From contig CAJNDS010002720.1 in assembly GCA_905221605.1 (NCBI GenBank), forward strand, positions 241,442 through 305,441: a stretch of 64,000 bases of DNA, in the 5' to 3' direction. Every line of letters starts with the position of its first letter. Positions within the stretch are counted from its first letter, which is position 1. Origin of the DNA: Symbiodinium natans. Its lineage: Eukaryota > Sar > Dinophyceae > Suessiales > Symbiodiniaceae. The notes beneath the pieces are model-generated. The model had not been told where the DNA came from. It saw only the letters and a list, made by a program, of their open reading frames with translations, and did not search any database. Below are positions 11,952-23,230 of the stretch, in pieces. The position numbers were made by a program, and so were the translations under genes.

Positions 11952-12445
11952 CCCTCAAGACCAGGATAAATAGAAATTGTACGTGGTATCATCGCGAATG
12001 TCCCATGTTATTTGTCTAAACAGCTGACAAGCCGAGCTTAAGTTGATAAATTCAAAGCTCCCTCGGAAGGCCAAATCTTCAATTCACTTAAACCTCTGGG
12101 TTCCAAATTATTTGTCTAAACAGCTGACCAGCAGAGCTTAAGTCAATTCATCCAAAGTGCCTGCTGACAAGCCGAGTTTGAGTAGATTGAAACTGCAATC
12201 CAAAAGCGCAGCCCCAGCCCCACCAGCCCCAGCCCGCCCCAGCCCCAGCCCGAGCCCCAGCAGCCCCGGCAGCCCCAGCAGCAGATCCAGCAGCGGCCCC
12301 AGCAGCCCCAGCACTCAAACCCGGCCAAGCCCACCCAAATCTTTCGGTCAAAGTTTCACCCAAAGCAAAACGAAAAACGTTCGGTGAAAACTCGGGCATA
12401 ACTTTCGGTCAAAGCTTTCGGTCGAAATTCCGGACACGAACCCTA
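11952..12445. repeat. Dispersed repeat, copy 1
   Basis: Starts CCCTCAAGACCAGGATAA and ends near CCGGACACGAACCCT. A second, diverged copy is at 56849-57312 with the same order of motifs: CTCAAGACCAG, TTCTAAACAGC, CCGAGCT, AATTCACTTAA, then CGAAA/CAAAACC-rich sequence and CCGGAC-CGAACCCT. Copy 1 has an internal duplication (TATTTGTCTAAACAGCTGAC at about 12009 and 12111) and a CAGCCC-rich stretch (12200-12315) that creates Ala/Pro- or Gly-rich ORFs. Confidence 0.6.
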
Positions 12446-13647
12446 TACAATTTCTATAAACCCCAAACCCTAAACCCTAAACCTTAAATCCTAAGCCCTA
12501 AACCCTAGACCCTAAACCCCAAACCGCCCCAAACAACTCAAGGTGCTCATCGGCAAAGCCGGAGTGGACCTCGGTAGCTGCTTCCACCCAGTTCTCCTGG
12601 CTTGTGCGCAGGCCGGCGAATCTGGGGTTTAGGGTTTACGTTTCAGGGTTCAGGGTTTAGGGTTTAAATTAGAGTTTAGGGTGACGAATTTGGGGTTTAC
12701 GAAGATAGGGGAACCCCCAAAATAGATCCCCAAATAGTAGGACCCCCAAAATAATCGGATCCCCTTATCATCATGACCCCAATCAGGTACCCCTAGTTTC
12801 GGAAGTCTCCATCTGAGGTTGAGGGGTTCGGGTTGGTTTAATTGGGCCTCTCACCTCGGGTTTCGGGTTTTGGAGTTTAGGGTTTCGGGTTTAGGGTTTA
12901 GGGTATAGGGATAGAAAGGTACAGGGCAGTCGCTCAAGATACCCGTTCCGGATAGGTTCCCTTTTTTGGGACTCGTGCCCCATTCCATGAAATTGAGATG
13001 TTGAAGTGTTGAGGCTGTGCAGCTCACCCTACAAGTAAGCCTTGAAAGCTCTTGCTTACTGGGTTCTTGGATTTCACGAAGCCCCTTTTGCTCACCCTAA
13101 ACTCTAAACCCTAAACCCTAAACCCTGAACCCTGAACCCTGAACCCTGAACCTTGAACCCTCAACCCTAAACCCTCAACCCTAAACCCTAAACCCTAAAC
13201 CCTAAACCCTAAACCCTAAACCCTAAACCCTAAACCCTAAGAGATGAGCAGAAGCTGAGGCATGTTTCGAAGCGCTCATGGCGCTGATGCTCTGGTTTCC
13301 TTTTAGCTTCCTGGCACCGCCTTGTGGGTTTTAGGGTTTGGGGTTTAGGGTTTAGGGTTTAGGGTTTAGGGTTTACGGACAACTCGTCTATTTCCCGGCT
13401 TTTTTGGGGGGAGGCTTGCGGGGGAGGGGGGCGGGGAGGAACCCTGTTTCAGAAGTATTTGTCCACAGGATGCTTGGGGGCTTTGATGGGGGATATCGGG
13501 TTTAGGTAGCCCTAAACTCTAAACCCTAAACCCTAAATCCTAAACCCTAAACCCTAAACCCTAAACCCTAAACCCTAAACCCTAAACCCTAAACCCTAAA
13601 CCCTAAACCCTAAACCCTAAACCCTAAACCCGAAACCACCAACCTAG

Positions 13648-13689
13648 GCATCACCATGTTCATGACGGACGAGTCCAGCTATCTGCCTG
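13648..13689 (+). CDS. Candidate exon
   Basis: After CCTAG|G a frame reads ITMFMTDESSYLPG and meets a GC donor at 13690. CCCTAAA arrays precede it and TTTAGGG follows. Short; function unknown. Confidence 0.25.
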
Positions 13690-14540
13690 GCATTGCCCTA
13701 GGCACCTGAGTCCGCAAGAGGAAGAACTTTCAGTTATTTTGCGGTTTACGGTTTAGGGTTTAGGGTTTTAGGGTTGAGGATTTACGTGTGAGCATCCAAG
13801 CCCTAATCCCTAAGCCAAGTAACCCCAAATGTTTAACCCTAAAGCGAAGTCTGAAGTGAAACGTTGTAACTCTGTCAACCCCCCCCCCCCCCTCCCTTCT
13901 AGCCTCAACTATGTCTCAAGTGCCTCTCATTCTTCAGGGCTGTCCCCCCCCCCCCCCCCTGCCTGTTCATGCCAGTTGGGAGCCCTAAACCCGAAACCCT
14001 AAACCCGAAACCCTAAACACCAAACCCCAAACCCTAAACCCCAACCCTAAACCCTAAACCACCTCAACACCTTCGAAATTCGGAGGCACCTTGTTTGTCG
14101 TGGATGTGTACCTATTTTGGCCCGGCCTGGCTCGGACAGCTGCATGGGGTGCTGACAGGCACGCAGCTGGCTTTCGGGGTTTAAGGCGTAAGGCTCGAGA
14201 TTCTAAACTAACCCCTTCCCCCTAATTCTAGGCACACCCTACCCCTTAACATCCCTTAACATTAAAAGACTCCCACTGTTATGGATATGGGGGATATTTC
14301 AAGGGGAGGAGGAGGGGGGGGGGGGTAGGGGAGGTTGAACATGGGCGGGAGGGGATTACATCCGAACACACTTAGACTCCAGTTGGTGTGAGGAGGCGAG
14401 TGCTCAGGAGGAAGCTTCGATGCAAAGACCGCCGCCTCGGGCCTTAAACCCTAAACGCCGAAACCCGAAACCGCCCTGTCCCTCAAAGTAGGCTGCCAAG
14501 CCGTGTCAGTTTCTTGCAAGCGGTGCCAGCTCTTCTCAAG

Positions 14541-16620
14541 CAGCGCTAAGTTTCAGACCATGGCGCCAAGCATGTCCACGTCGGACTGTGCAAGTCCTGC
14601 AGTTCCTCACTCTTGCAGCCATGTCTGCGCAAGTCCTGCAGTTCCTCACTCTTGAAGCCATGTCTTGTTCTCTTGGAGCCATGGCAATGCAAGCACTCCC
14701 GGCACGATTGAGGAAATGCGAGGCAGGTCGGAAGCCATGCCATCATCGTCTTACGAGTATCACATGTGTCCAAGCAACTGTGACATGGCTAGGCAGCTCA
14801 CTTGCCGCAGCATGGTGCATGTCCTAGCATGGGCTTATTTGTCGTAGCATGGGCTCATTTGTAGTGAGCCACTGCGTAGGCACGCAGTGGCTCCACCTGA
14901 ATGGCCTTGCACTCTTGCACATCCTGGAAGGCCTGCAAGCACGATCCTCTAGTATTGATAGTATTGAATTCTAGTGTTTCCTCCTGAGCAGGTTCTGTGA
15001 GAGTCCAGTGGCCTGAGCATTTTCTCACAGAGCGTGTGAGCAGTTGCTCAAAGCCGGGCATACCTTGAAAGCCCGGCCGGAGTTTGCTCCTGACTTGGAG
15101 TGTGCGCCCGGTACGCGTTTTGTGTTCTTCAGGCAGGGCGAGGCTGCTTTGCTACTGACTATTGCAGTCCTGTTGCGTCGCAGGCGTGTAGGGGCTGCAA
15201 CTTGGACAAAGGCCTGGCTCCTGCTAGTTCCATTTTTGTGCAATGGTGCGCCCTGCAGCTGCAGGAGCCTGACATGTCTGCGCTTCTGGCGGCCCAGGAA
15301 TCCTGGGAAAAGTCGAAAGTATGAGCGCCTGCGCCAGCCAAAATTCTATTGACATTTGTCAGGATGGCAATGTGCTCGCTCAAGGGGCTGACAGCGAGGT
15401 GGACTTAACGCACGCGCCTCCCACAAAGATCCCCACAAAGCACTCACTTATTGCATGGAGGTGCCCACCTCCGTTGTTTCGGAGTCGCAGGCATGTATTT
15501 CTGCGTTTCGCGCGTTAAGCCTGTGTTTGAACAGAGCCAACCCTGCAAGGGCCCAGAGTCTGAAGCATCGGGCCAACAAGCAAGCCGAGCACGAGCGACG
15601 CGATAATGCAGAGGTCGGGAATGCAACGCCCTCCAGTTGTGCTGTTTTCTGGCAGATGACCGTCCGAGGCCTTCAAGAGAAAGCAACCTTTGGGACCAAC
15701 GCGCTTCGCGAATGTATGGATCGGGAAGGCGCCTTGGTTTTCACGCAACACAATGGCGGCAGCCCGGCGGTGCTGTCATGCAAGGGCGGCCTCCAGAGTG
15801 CGGAAGGACGCTTTTGTTTTCTCGACTCTCATTTGCGCAGTCTCCCAGTGCTGGCTGTTGGCTCCGCGCGTTTCGCGCAACACGTCTGGCATTGGTAGGC
15901 GCAGAAGCAGAAGATAGTCAGGAACGAGGCCCGGTCGCATGCTTGCCCATGGTTTCCAGTCAGTCTTACAAACAAAAACCCATCTGGCATTCTTGTAACA
16001 CACCGGCTCCTTCCTTTACAAAAATAAAGCACGGACGAATGCCGTTCTGCAGTCCGTAAAACCCAACTGAGCAGCAGTAGTGTGGACATGCCTCAGGAGC
16101 TGCAAACGTCGGCAATGAAATCCCGGGGCGGCCGCATCCGCGCTAGAACTTTTAGGCGATTCGGTCGAGGATTCCTGCTCCCAGGAGCAGAGCTTGTGAG
16201 GACCTCTGCGGATCCTGGTGTGTGATGTGCATGTTTGAGCTCTCCGGATCGTGAGCGGCAAGCTCCTCAGGCTTGTTGGCCCCTAAATTAGAGAGCTCTG
16301 CAACTCTCAGCAGCAAAGCGAATATCGGCTGCATAAACATGCCTGGGGAGCCTTGCGTTATCACGGATAGCACGGATGACCAACGCAGTAAGGCCCGTAA
16401 GGCAGCAGGAAAATGGGTCGTTCAAAGATTCCTATAGTCCTGTAGCTGGAAACAATACGCCCTGATTTGGGCGCGCTCGCCAGGCGGTGATCTTGCGGCG
16501 TAAAATTTGCTTGGGCATGCCGCGCGGAAGGCCATGATGGAAAGGGGTAGGTTTTTTCATCACCAAGTTCCTTTATAGTCCTTAAGAACCTGCGCTCCGT
16601 TCCTGAATGTCCCGTGATTA
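14541..16620. other. Array-free unique region, possible transposon 5' part or decayed gene
   Basis: This is the first long stretch without telomere-type arrays. A 39-bp unit (CAAGTCCTGCAGTTCCTCAC...) is duplicated in tandem at 14591-14668, and a 20-bp unit around TAGCATGGGCT is duplicated near 14825-14865. Several frames are protein-like in pieces: a Cys-containing frame at 15100-15324 and an open frame at 15455-15898 with NKQAEHERRDN and LRECMDREGALVF. None is complete and no family was recognised. It may be the 5' part of the element whose transposase starts at 16967. Confidence 0.4.
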
Positions 16621-16966
16621 CAGGTCTGCATCATGGCTTTAGGGTTTAGGGTTTAGGTTCTGCCGTAGAGGCCCAACCCCGAGCCCACGGATGCTGTTGC
16701 CAATTTGGGGTGCGCATGGAGTGTGCCGAGCAGAGGTTTGGGCTCGAGAGTTTGGGCTTGGGGTTTCGGGGTTTATGGAAGAACTTTTTGGGTAATCCCG
16801 AAAGCCGAAACCCTAAACGCTAATCCCTGAACATCCCGAAAGGCAAAGCACCCTCCGGATGTGGTGAGCAAGGTTTTATCACCCTGAAGGGTGTGCTGAT
16901 CTTGCATGAATTTCTTCATGCTCGCATATGCATGGACAAGATATGTAGACAAAGTGATGGTAGCCC

Positions 16967-18064
16967 ATGGGCCGGCCACGGCGGCAGTTTGCTTACAAGC
17001 GCCTGGAAGACCACGCAGTCCCCGGCCAGCTTTCTACCGTAGATCCGTGCGCCGACTTGCGTGCGGCCGTGCGGTCATGGGAGGAGAAAACCAATACAAA
17101 GGTGGGCGACTTGCGCGCCCCCGAACTGACGCCGAAAGGGCAATGGATGACAACAGGATGTTGTCATAGATGCACCGGCTGCCACGCAAGGGATGGCCGT
17201 TTGTCTGCTGGCGACTGTGTCGGAGATCCGAGGCCTCTCCGAGCTAGCGCCGATGGCCGCTTTGCAGGCTACACAGCTGAGGATCGAGATGCGGTTCTGC
17301 GCGAAGCAGACGGTCTGGCAGCTCGGGGCTTGCCAGTGACGCCGGCGGCCGTCGCCATGTGCTTGGCGCCGGAGAAGCGCATGCAGCCGCAGCATCTGAG
17401 TTCAATTTTGCGCAAGCGCCGATTGCAAGTGGGAGCTGCCACGAAATACTTTTTGGATTCGCAGCCTCAGTTCGAAGCTTGGGCTGCCGCACGGTCCGAT
17501 CCCAGCTCCATAGTCCATGTGGTTGACCATTCCACGAGACCGCACTTCTCGTGGAAGATGCTGGTTCCGAAGTTCTGGGAGGAGCTCGAGGCCCTTCTGC
17601 CCGAGACACTCCGGAACCCTGTGCCTCGATTGGTTGGCAAATATTTTTCTTCTGAAGCCGTGAGTAAGATCGCAACCATTGCTGATGTTCTTTACTGTTG
17701 TGCCCTTGTCATGTCTCAGGCATGGTGTGTCACGACTGACACAACGTACAAGTTGAACCACATGAACATTTCCGTCACCATGATTTGCGTCGTGGTTCAC
17801 AGAAAACTTGGTTCAAGGTCCCGTTTGCTTCGCCGAGAGAATAATCTAATTGAGACTGCGCGCTTGGGTTTAGGCAAAATCGCTTTTTACGGCATCGTCC
17901 CTGCAGGTGGCGAAGAAGTCCGTGGCCGCTCTGTTTGTCCCTCCAGCCCGGCAGCGAGACGCAGCACAGCTACGCTGGGCTCGCTTCTGCGCTGGCCGAC
18001 GAGGTCACGCGCCGCAATCTGCCAAATCCAAAACAAATTCATGTCGATTGGTTCGATGGTCTGA
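16967..18064 (+). CDS. Mutator-like transposase, N-terminal and first catalytic part
   Basis: A 365-codon ORF from a true ATG. The first half is Cys/His-bearing (C-C-H-R-C-x-x-C-H near residue 65) and then helical. Near residue 258 it has the block TDTTYKLNHMN, which matches the first catalytic Asp context of MULE-type DDE transposases (D-x-T-[FY]-K-L). After about residue 280 the frame is probably wrong: the continuation of the transposase (second Asp and the H-M-x-x-N-L block) lies in the frame of 17935-18170. Either an intron or a frameshift lies near 17815-17935. The original enzyme would bind terminal inverted repeats and cut and paste DNA; this copy is unlikely to be active. Confidence 0.6.
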   Translation: MGRPRRQFAYKRLEDHAVPGQLSTVDPCADLRAAVRSWEEKTNTKVGDLRAPELTPKGQWMTTGCCHRCTGCHARDGRLSAGDCVGDPRPLRASADGRFAGYTAEDRDAVLREADGLAARGLPVTPAAVAMCLAPEKRMQPQHLSSILRKRRLQVGAATKYFLDSQPQFEAWAAARSDPSSIVHVVDHSTRPHFSWKMLVPKFWEELEALLPETLRNPVPRLVGKYFSSEAVSKIATIADVLYCCALVMSQAWCVTTDTTYKLNHMNISVTMICVVVHRKLGSRSRLLRRENNLIETARLGLGKIAFYGIVPAGGEEVRGRSVCPSSPAARRSTATLGSLLRWPTRSRAAICQIQNKFMSIGSMV

Positions 18065-18170
18065 CTGATATATTCGCATCCACGTTTCAAGGAACAGGAG
18101 GCCGCTGCAAAGTCGTACAAGGTTTAGAACACATGCGACGCAATTTGCGTCGCAACCACAGAATTGGAAA
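17935..18170 (+). pseudogene. Mutator-like transposase, second catalytic segment (shifted frame)
   Basis: In the second frame the sequence reads SALADEVTRRNLPNP, then HVDWFDGL with the likely second Asp, then VVQGLEHMRRNLRR, the His/Asn block that follows the second catalytic residue in MULE transposases. The frame overlaps the end of the upstream ORF. Downstream (18170-18290) it turns into low-complexity Ala/Arg coding of doubtful reality. Confidence 0.55.
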
Positions 18171-18770
18171 AAGTGCAGCTGCAGCGACAGCAGCCGCGCC
18201 GGCCCAGCCTCGATCCACCGCCGGCGCGAGGACGTGCCGGAACGGGACGTGGCCGCGGCAGGAGTGCCGGGGTCGACGAGTCCTACAATCTCAAATCAAC
18301 TCTTGTAAATCCGAACTTGGAGATTGTTTCGTCGTGGCATGTTGGTGTGGTTTAATGGAGTAGGCAGTCATTCAACAGAGGACTCGAAGGCAGAAGGCGC
18401 CGCCACATCTGTGCACATTGCCGCTGCCGGTGTGGACAGCGTACATCACGGAGTCTGTCTTCCTCCCTACGCAACACATGTTCAGCGTGTGGTGGTCCAC
18501 GATCCTGACCAGAAGCCAGGAATTCCATGGCGAGGACGTTATGTCAAAGAACTCGTGGATTGCCTGGCAAGCCATTCCGGCATATAATTTCCAAATATGG
18601 CTGGGGCTACGCGTAGATATTGTCGCCCCGACGTGCTAGGGTTCCGAATAGGGCTCAAATGCGCTCTCGAATACGGTTCTGAGCACGGGTTTTGGGAATA
18701 CGGGCTGGAAGACGGGCCAAAGCACGGCTCGGAATGCCTGTTTGCCGTTTGCCCTGTTAGGAAGAGTGGT

Positions 18771-19456
18771 GCAGCTACTTCAAGGAGCAATACCTGTTCA
18801 AGAAGAGAGTCAATGATGAAGATCTCTGGGCCGCCAGCTGGCATTCTGGCTCGAAGATCATGAGCGGGCATCCTGCCTCCCAGCAGAGTGGCTCGGCCTT
18901 TCGTTGCAGTCGCACTACTTTCTCTTTTCTTTTTTCGTGCATGTCCAATGCGTGTTTCCGGCTATGTGCAGGCATCGAGATGATGTGGCGGAAGTTCAAG
19001 CGCTTCATCAAGTCAACAGGTCCATTGAAGACGCACATGTCTCTAGCGGATGCTTGCGAAAGGGCGATGAGTATTTTTTCCGCTCCGCTCTCTCCTGGCG
19101 AAGAGCGGACTGACCGCGCGAAGCATTCGCTGCTTGCGCCTCCTGGACACATCGCCTTGGATGCACCATCGGGCCCCGACGGCTGGATGCTGAATAGCAC
19201 TGGCACGACAGTGAGGCGAACTGGCGGTCGCCAGTTCTGGATCCCGTCGATTCCAACGATTCTTCACAAGGCTTCCTTAGCTGGTGGAGCAGCTGCTCCA
19301 CGTGCGGTTCATGGCGACCACACCTTCGTTTGCATAACCATCGGCAAGCCCACCAAGGTGCCAGTCGACGTGATGAACAACATGATCACCCAGGTGAAAT
19401 GCAGGACCACCCAGGCTCAGCTCATAGGTTTGCAATTTCTTGCCAAGACAGAGTAA
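18771..19456 (+). pseudogene. Mutator-like transposase, C-terminal region
   Basis: After GTTAG|G the frame reads EEWCSYFKEQYLFKKR and then AASWHSG...GHPASQQSG, a W-x-S-G/P-x-S-Q pattern seen downstream of the catalytic core in dinoflagellate MULE-like proteins. A pyrimidine-rich stretch ending GTGCAG|G at 18970 may be a small intron. The frame then continues as MMWRKFKRFIKS and runs to a stop at 19456. No exon boundary is proven. Confidence 0.45.
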
Positions 19457-19508
19457 GACTAAGTCAAATCGAGACGATTCCTGCCGAGTCAGACCGAATG
19501 ACTCTCAG

Positions 19509-19846
19509 TCCCTGATGAGGCAGTCATCCAGAAGTTCCTAGCCGACAAGATCCTCCTGCCAGTGGACAATGCTGCAGCGCCTCACAGGATCCAATGGCAA
19601 AACTTTACGGAGATGTGGCCCCGCTTCTGCCTCTGCATTTGCAAAGATTCCAGTGTGCGGCGCACGTGTTTTTTGTATGTGTGGCGGGGAGCGTGCCCAC
19701 ACGCTTTCGCAACCCAACAGTTGTTGGACATACGGCACTGGCATGTTCCATTGGCAGCTGCGTCTCCGAAGAAACGCAGCTGCTGTATGGAGGAGGACGA
19801 GAAGCTCATCGCAGAGCCTGTCAGATCTCGTCACAGAATGCCGTAA
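19509..19846 (+). pseudogene. SWIM-like zinc finger end of the transposase
   Basis: An open frame contains TCFLYVWRGACPHAFAT, which fits the C-x-C-x(n)-C-x-H pattern of SWIM fingers that terminate MULE transposases, except that the first Cys is replaced (Arg). The frame runs on into a Lys/Arg/Glu-rich tail and stops at 19846. Part of the same decayed element; the stop between this segment and the upstream one shows loss of integrity. Confidence 0.45.
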
Positions 19847-20307
19847 ATGATGCAAAGTTGTCAGGCGGAGGTGTGTTTTCCCTCGAGCCTCACAGGCTGT
19901 GTCGTCAGTGCTTGGCCACAAGCCTGCCACGCGGTAGAGGGGCCAGTTGCCGCATGGTGCAAAAAGAACTTCGTACGAGTGCACCTTCATGCTTGCCTAC
20001 TGAATCAGAAGTCAGGCTTAAGACATCATGAAGTTTTTCGGTTTCGGCCTGAAATATATAGAGCTGCTTGCCTGCAAGGCAGCGTCGACACTCGACACTC
20101 GACACCAAGCTGGAGAAGTCCGCAGCCGTGCGGCTGTTCAGATGCCTTTCCTTTCACCGTCTCGGCACCAGAGCTGCGGTGACGAGTGCGATAGGCGCTT
20201 GCATGAGAGCTGCGAAAAAAATCCAGCAGCAAGTGCCATTTACCGGCGCGTTCAATCCCATGCTCCTGCACGAGAGAGCTTGCAACACTTGAGCAAACAG
20301 CTGCGTG

Positions 20308-20514
20308 GGCTTGTTTACCGTCTCCCTTAATGGAGATATTGGTGAGCCGACCCGAAATTCTGAAAGCAGATAAAAGTATCCAAGCCAGCTGAAACCCTAA
20401 AGGGTCGAAGCAGATGACACTGTTGGCGTGTAAGGGATAAATTTGCGTCACGGCTTTTGGGAAATTCAGCGTGGCTTCTAACAGTAATTCTTCGCGCGGC
20501 TTGTTTACCGTCTC
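20308..20514. repeat. 17-bp direct repeat pair at the right edge of the array-free block
   Basis: GGCTTGTTTACCGTCTC occurs exactly at 20308-20324 and 20498-20514. Telomere-type arrays resume about 230 bases further right. It could mark an element edge or a local duplication. Confidence 0.6.
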
Positions 20515-23198
20515 GAGCTGTCCCTCAAGCTTCTGTTACGTCCTGAGCTAGGCCGGGACACGGGCTCTAATTAGAACAAGTTCCCCGATCTTGGGCTCAA
20601 GAGGATCTTTCAAGAGGGTTCTGGAGTCCTTATAAGGGAACTTAGAGGTTTTTTTTAGGGTTACTTAGGCCTTAGGGGCTACTTAGGTATATAGGGAGGA
20701 AATTAGGTATATATCCTTGGGTTACATACCCCCCTTGAACTAACCCTAAACCCTAAACCCTAAACCCTAAACCCTAAACCCTAAACCCTAAACCCTAAAC
20801 CCTAAGCCCTAAGCCCTAAACCCTAAACCTTAAACCCTAAACCCTAAACCCTAAACCCTAAACCCTACACCCTAAACCCTAAACCCTAAACCCTAAACCC
20901 TAAACCCTAAACCCTAACTAAGATAGTGAGGGCATGAACAGGAGCGGCTTGACGCCTACCGCTGCGCAGCGGCCAGCTGCACCCTCGAGGCTGGACTTCC
21001 TCCTTCCTGTTCAAGAGCTTCTGTTGAAGTTAGTAGCCCTAAACCCTAAACCCTAAACCCTAAACCCTAAACCCTAAACCCTAAACCCTCAGCCCTAAAC
21101 CTTAACCCTGAACCCTAAACCCTAAACCCTGAACCCTAAACCCTAAACCCTAAACCCTAAACCGCAAACCCTAAACCCTAAACCCTAAACCCTAAACCCT
21201 AAACCCTAAACCCTAAACCCTAAACCCTAAACCCTAAACCCTAAACCCTAAACCCTAAACCCTAAACCCTAAACCCTAAACCCTAAACCCTTAACCCTAA
21301 CTCTAAACCCTAAACCCTAAACCCGAAACCCTAAACCAATCCCTGGAGAGGATGGTCAGCTCGAGCCAGTCCATTGGCCATTCCAGCCCTTCCTACGATG
21401 CAGCAGCTGGTCTCTACATAGGGTTTAGGGTTTAGGGTTTAGGGTTTAGGGTTTAGGGTTTAGGGTTACAAAAGTTTCGTTAGGGTTCAGGGTTTCGGGT
21501 TCAGGCCTGGTGCAGCATTTGGGTTCCAAACGTAACCCTGAACCCTCAGCAATATCCCTAAACCCTAAACCCTAAACCCTAAACCCTGAACCCTGAACCC
21601 TAAACCCTAAACCCTTCAACTGGCCCTAAGATGCCATGTACTCATACAGTATATAGGCACGAACTCAAGGCTAACCCTAAACCCTAAACCCTAAACCCTA
21701 AACCCTAAACCCTAAACCCTAAACCCTAAACCCTAAACCCTAAACCCTAAACGCTATTGTCAAATAGAGTTCGACTTCGCCTGCCACACTCGCTCAAGGG
21801 CGCAGGAAGGCCCCCGTGGTCCACTTTAAAGTGCAGGTCACCTAAGGGTTCTAGGGTTTCGGGTTTAGGGTTTAGGGTTTAGGGTTTAGGGTTTAGGGTT
21901 TATGGGACCCGAAGCCCTAAACCCTAAAAGAGATCGCTTAAAACACTGAGCTACCAGGCCTCTATACCACGGGCTTCTCTACATTACGGTCCTTTTTTGG
22001 GCACCCTAAATACGTGGTGCCGCCTGATAATCAGGACCCCGAAAAGGACCATATTTTAACGAACTCACCACGTATAATCTAAATGAGGGTGTCCCCTACA
22101 TAGTACCACGGCCTCAAACGGAGGACACCAAAAGGTACTACCCGTACTACGAATGTACCGGTCAGGTGTCAGGGAATCCTTCGGAGGGTTTAGGGTGTCG
22201 GGCTTGGCATCTCTTCTAAACCTGATAGAATCCTTGTTGCCCTAGGTTGCACTACATGGTCCGTAAGAAAGGAGGGTTCATGGGCGGTAGGTACCTAGGG
22301 AACCTTGGGGAAGCTTAGGCGGCCTTGGGGAGTAGTAGGGAGTATTAGTGAACCTTGTGACCTTGGGCTACACACCGCCCTTGAACACCCCTCCCTTTTG
22401 AGCCCTATAATTGCGGGGAAACCTGGTCAATAGCACCAAGGCTTCGCCACTGAGATTTCTTGATGAAGTGCACGCGCACATGACACCTTCATACGCGGCA
22501 ATCAGCCTCTGTACCCCTGAACCCTAAACCCAAAACCCTAAACCCTAAACCTTAAAGCCCTGTCTTTAGGCTTCGCTCCGTAGGGGCAGAATGTTTCATC
22601 GAAGCGGCCGACATAGTGCATGTAGCTGTACGTGCCGTGGCTACTCATGGGAGCAACCTGTGATGAATGACCCCCGTGCCCTACAACGCGGGCAGAATTT
22701 GCGTTCAGTTTCGAAACTAGGACCATAAACCCTAAACCCGAAACCCAAAACCCTATACCCTAAACCCCAAACCCCAAACCCTAAACTCCAATGTTTTGGT
22801 TTTGGGATCTTGTAAAGCTTGGGACTCAGGAGGACGACGATGACGAGTCCTTCGTCGAGATGTGAGGGTCTGCATCCGTGCACTGCACCGAGGACGTGCG
22901 AACCCTGTGCAAACAAGGTGGACACCACACCGCCGACTAGAAACCAGGACCATAAACCCTAAACCCTAAGCCCTAAAGCCCTAAAACCCTAAAACCCTAA
23001 ACCCTAAACCCTAAGCTCCCATTTTTTGCCGTCCTCACAGTAAAACTTCAGCTCAATCGAACCCTTCAAACAGCAACTTGGGCACCCTCTTTCGTTCCTA
23101 GGTTCGGGGATGCAGGCTTAGGTTTAGGGTTTAGGGTTTAGGGTTTAGGGTTTAGGGTTTAGGGTTTAGGGTTTAGGGTTTAGGGTTTAGGGTTTAGG

Positions 23199-23230
23199 GA
23201 CTGCTAGTATAAGGGGGAACATCCCAAGCT
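23199..23230. mobile_element. Solo arm of the foldback MITE family
   Basis: GGACTGCTAGTATAAGGGGG followed by AACATCCCAAGC matches the right arm of the elements at 50467-50568 and 2037-2130. The left arm is absent; a TTTAGGG array abuts it. Confidence 0.5.

Larger units (their letters stand above)
5511..14540. repeat. Dense telomere-type repeats with small unique islands
   Basis: About 9 kb with no intact gene. Main arrays: 5521-5700 (T type), 6890-6990 and 7141-7240 (C), 7401-7450 (T), 8334-8430 (T), 8533-8655 (C), 9230-9655 (C with octamer and CCCCAAA variants), 9750-10150 (C with a GCCTAAA block), 10240-10380 and 10590-10715 (T and TTCAGGG), 13095-13240 and 13505-13630 (C). Candidate exon islands at 7058, 8706 and 13648 are listed separately. 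The rest is unique spacer without recognisable coding. Confidence 0.8.

Noticed and set aside
12143-12400. Ala/Pro or Gly/Trp-rich ORFs
   Set aside because: CAGCCC low-complexity insert within a dispersed repeat.
1-14500. Chromosome end (true telomere)
   Set aside because: Arrays are short, in both orientations, with many variants and unique spacers, and continue to 57 kb. A telomere would be one long array in one orientation at the end.
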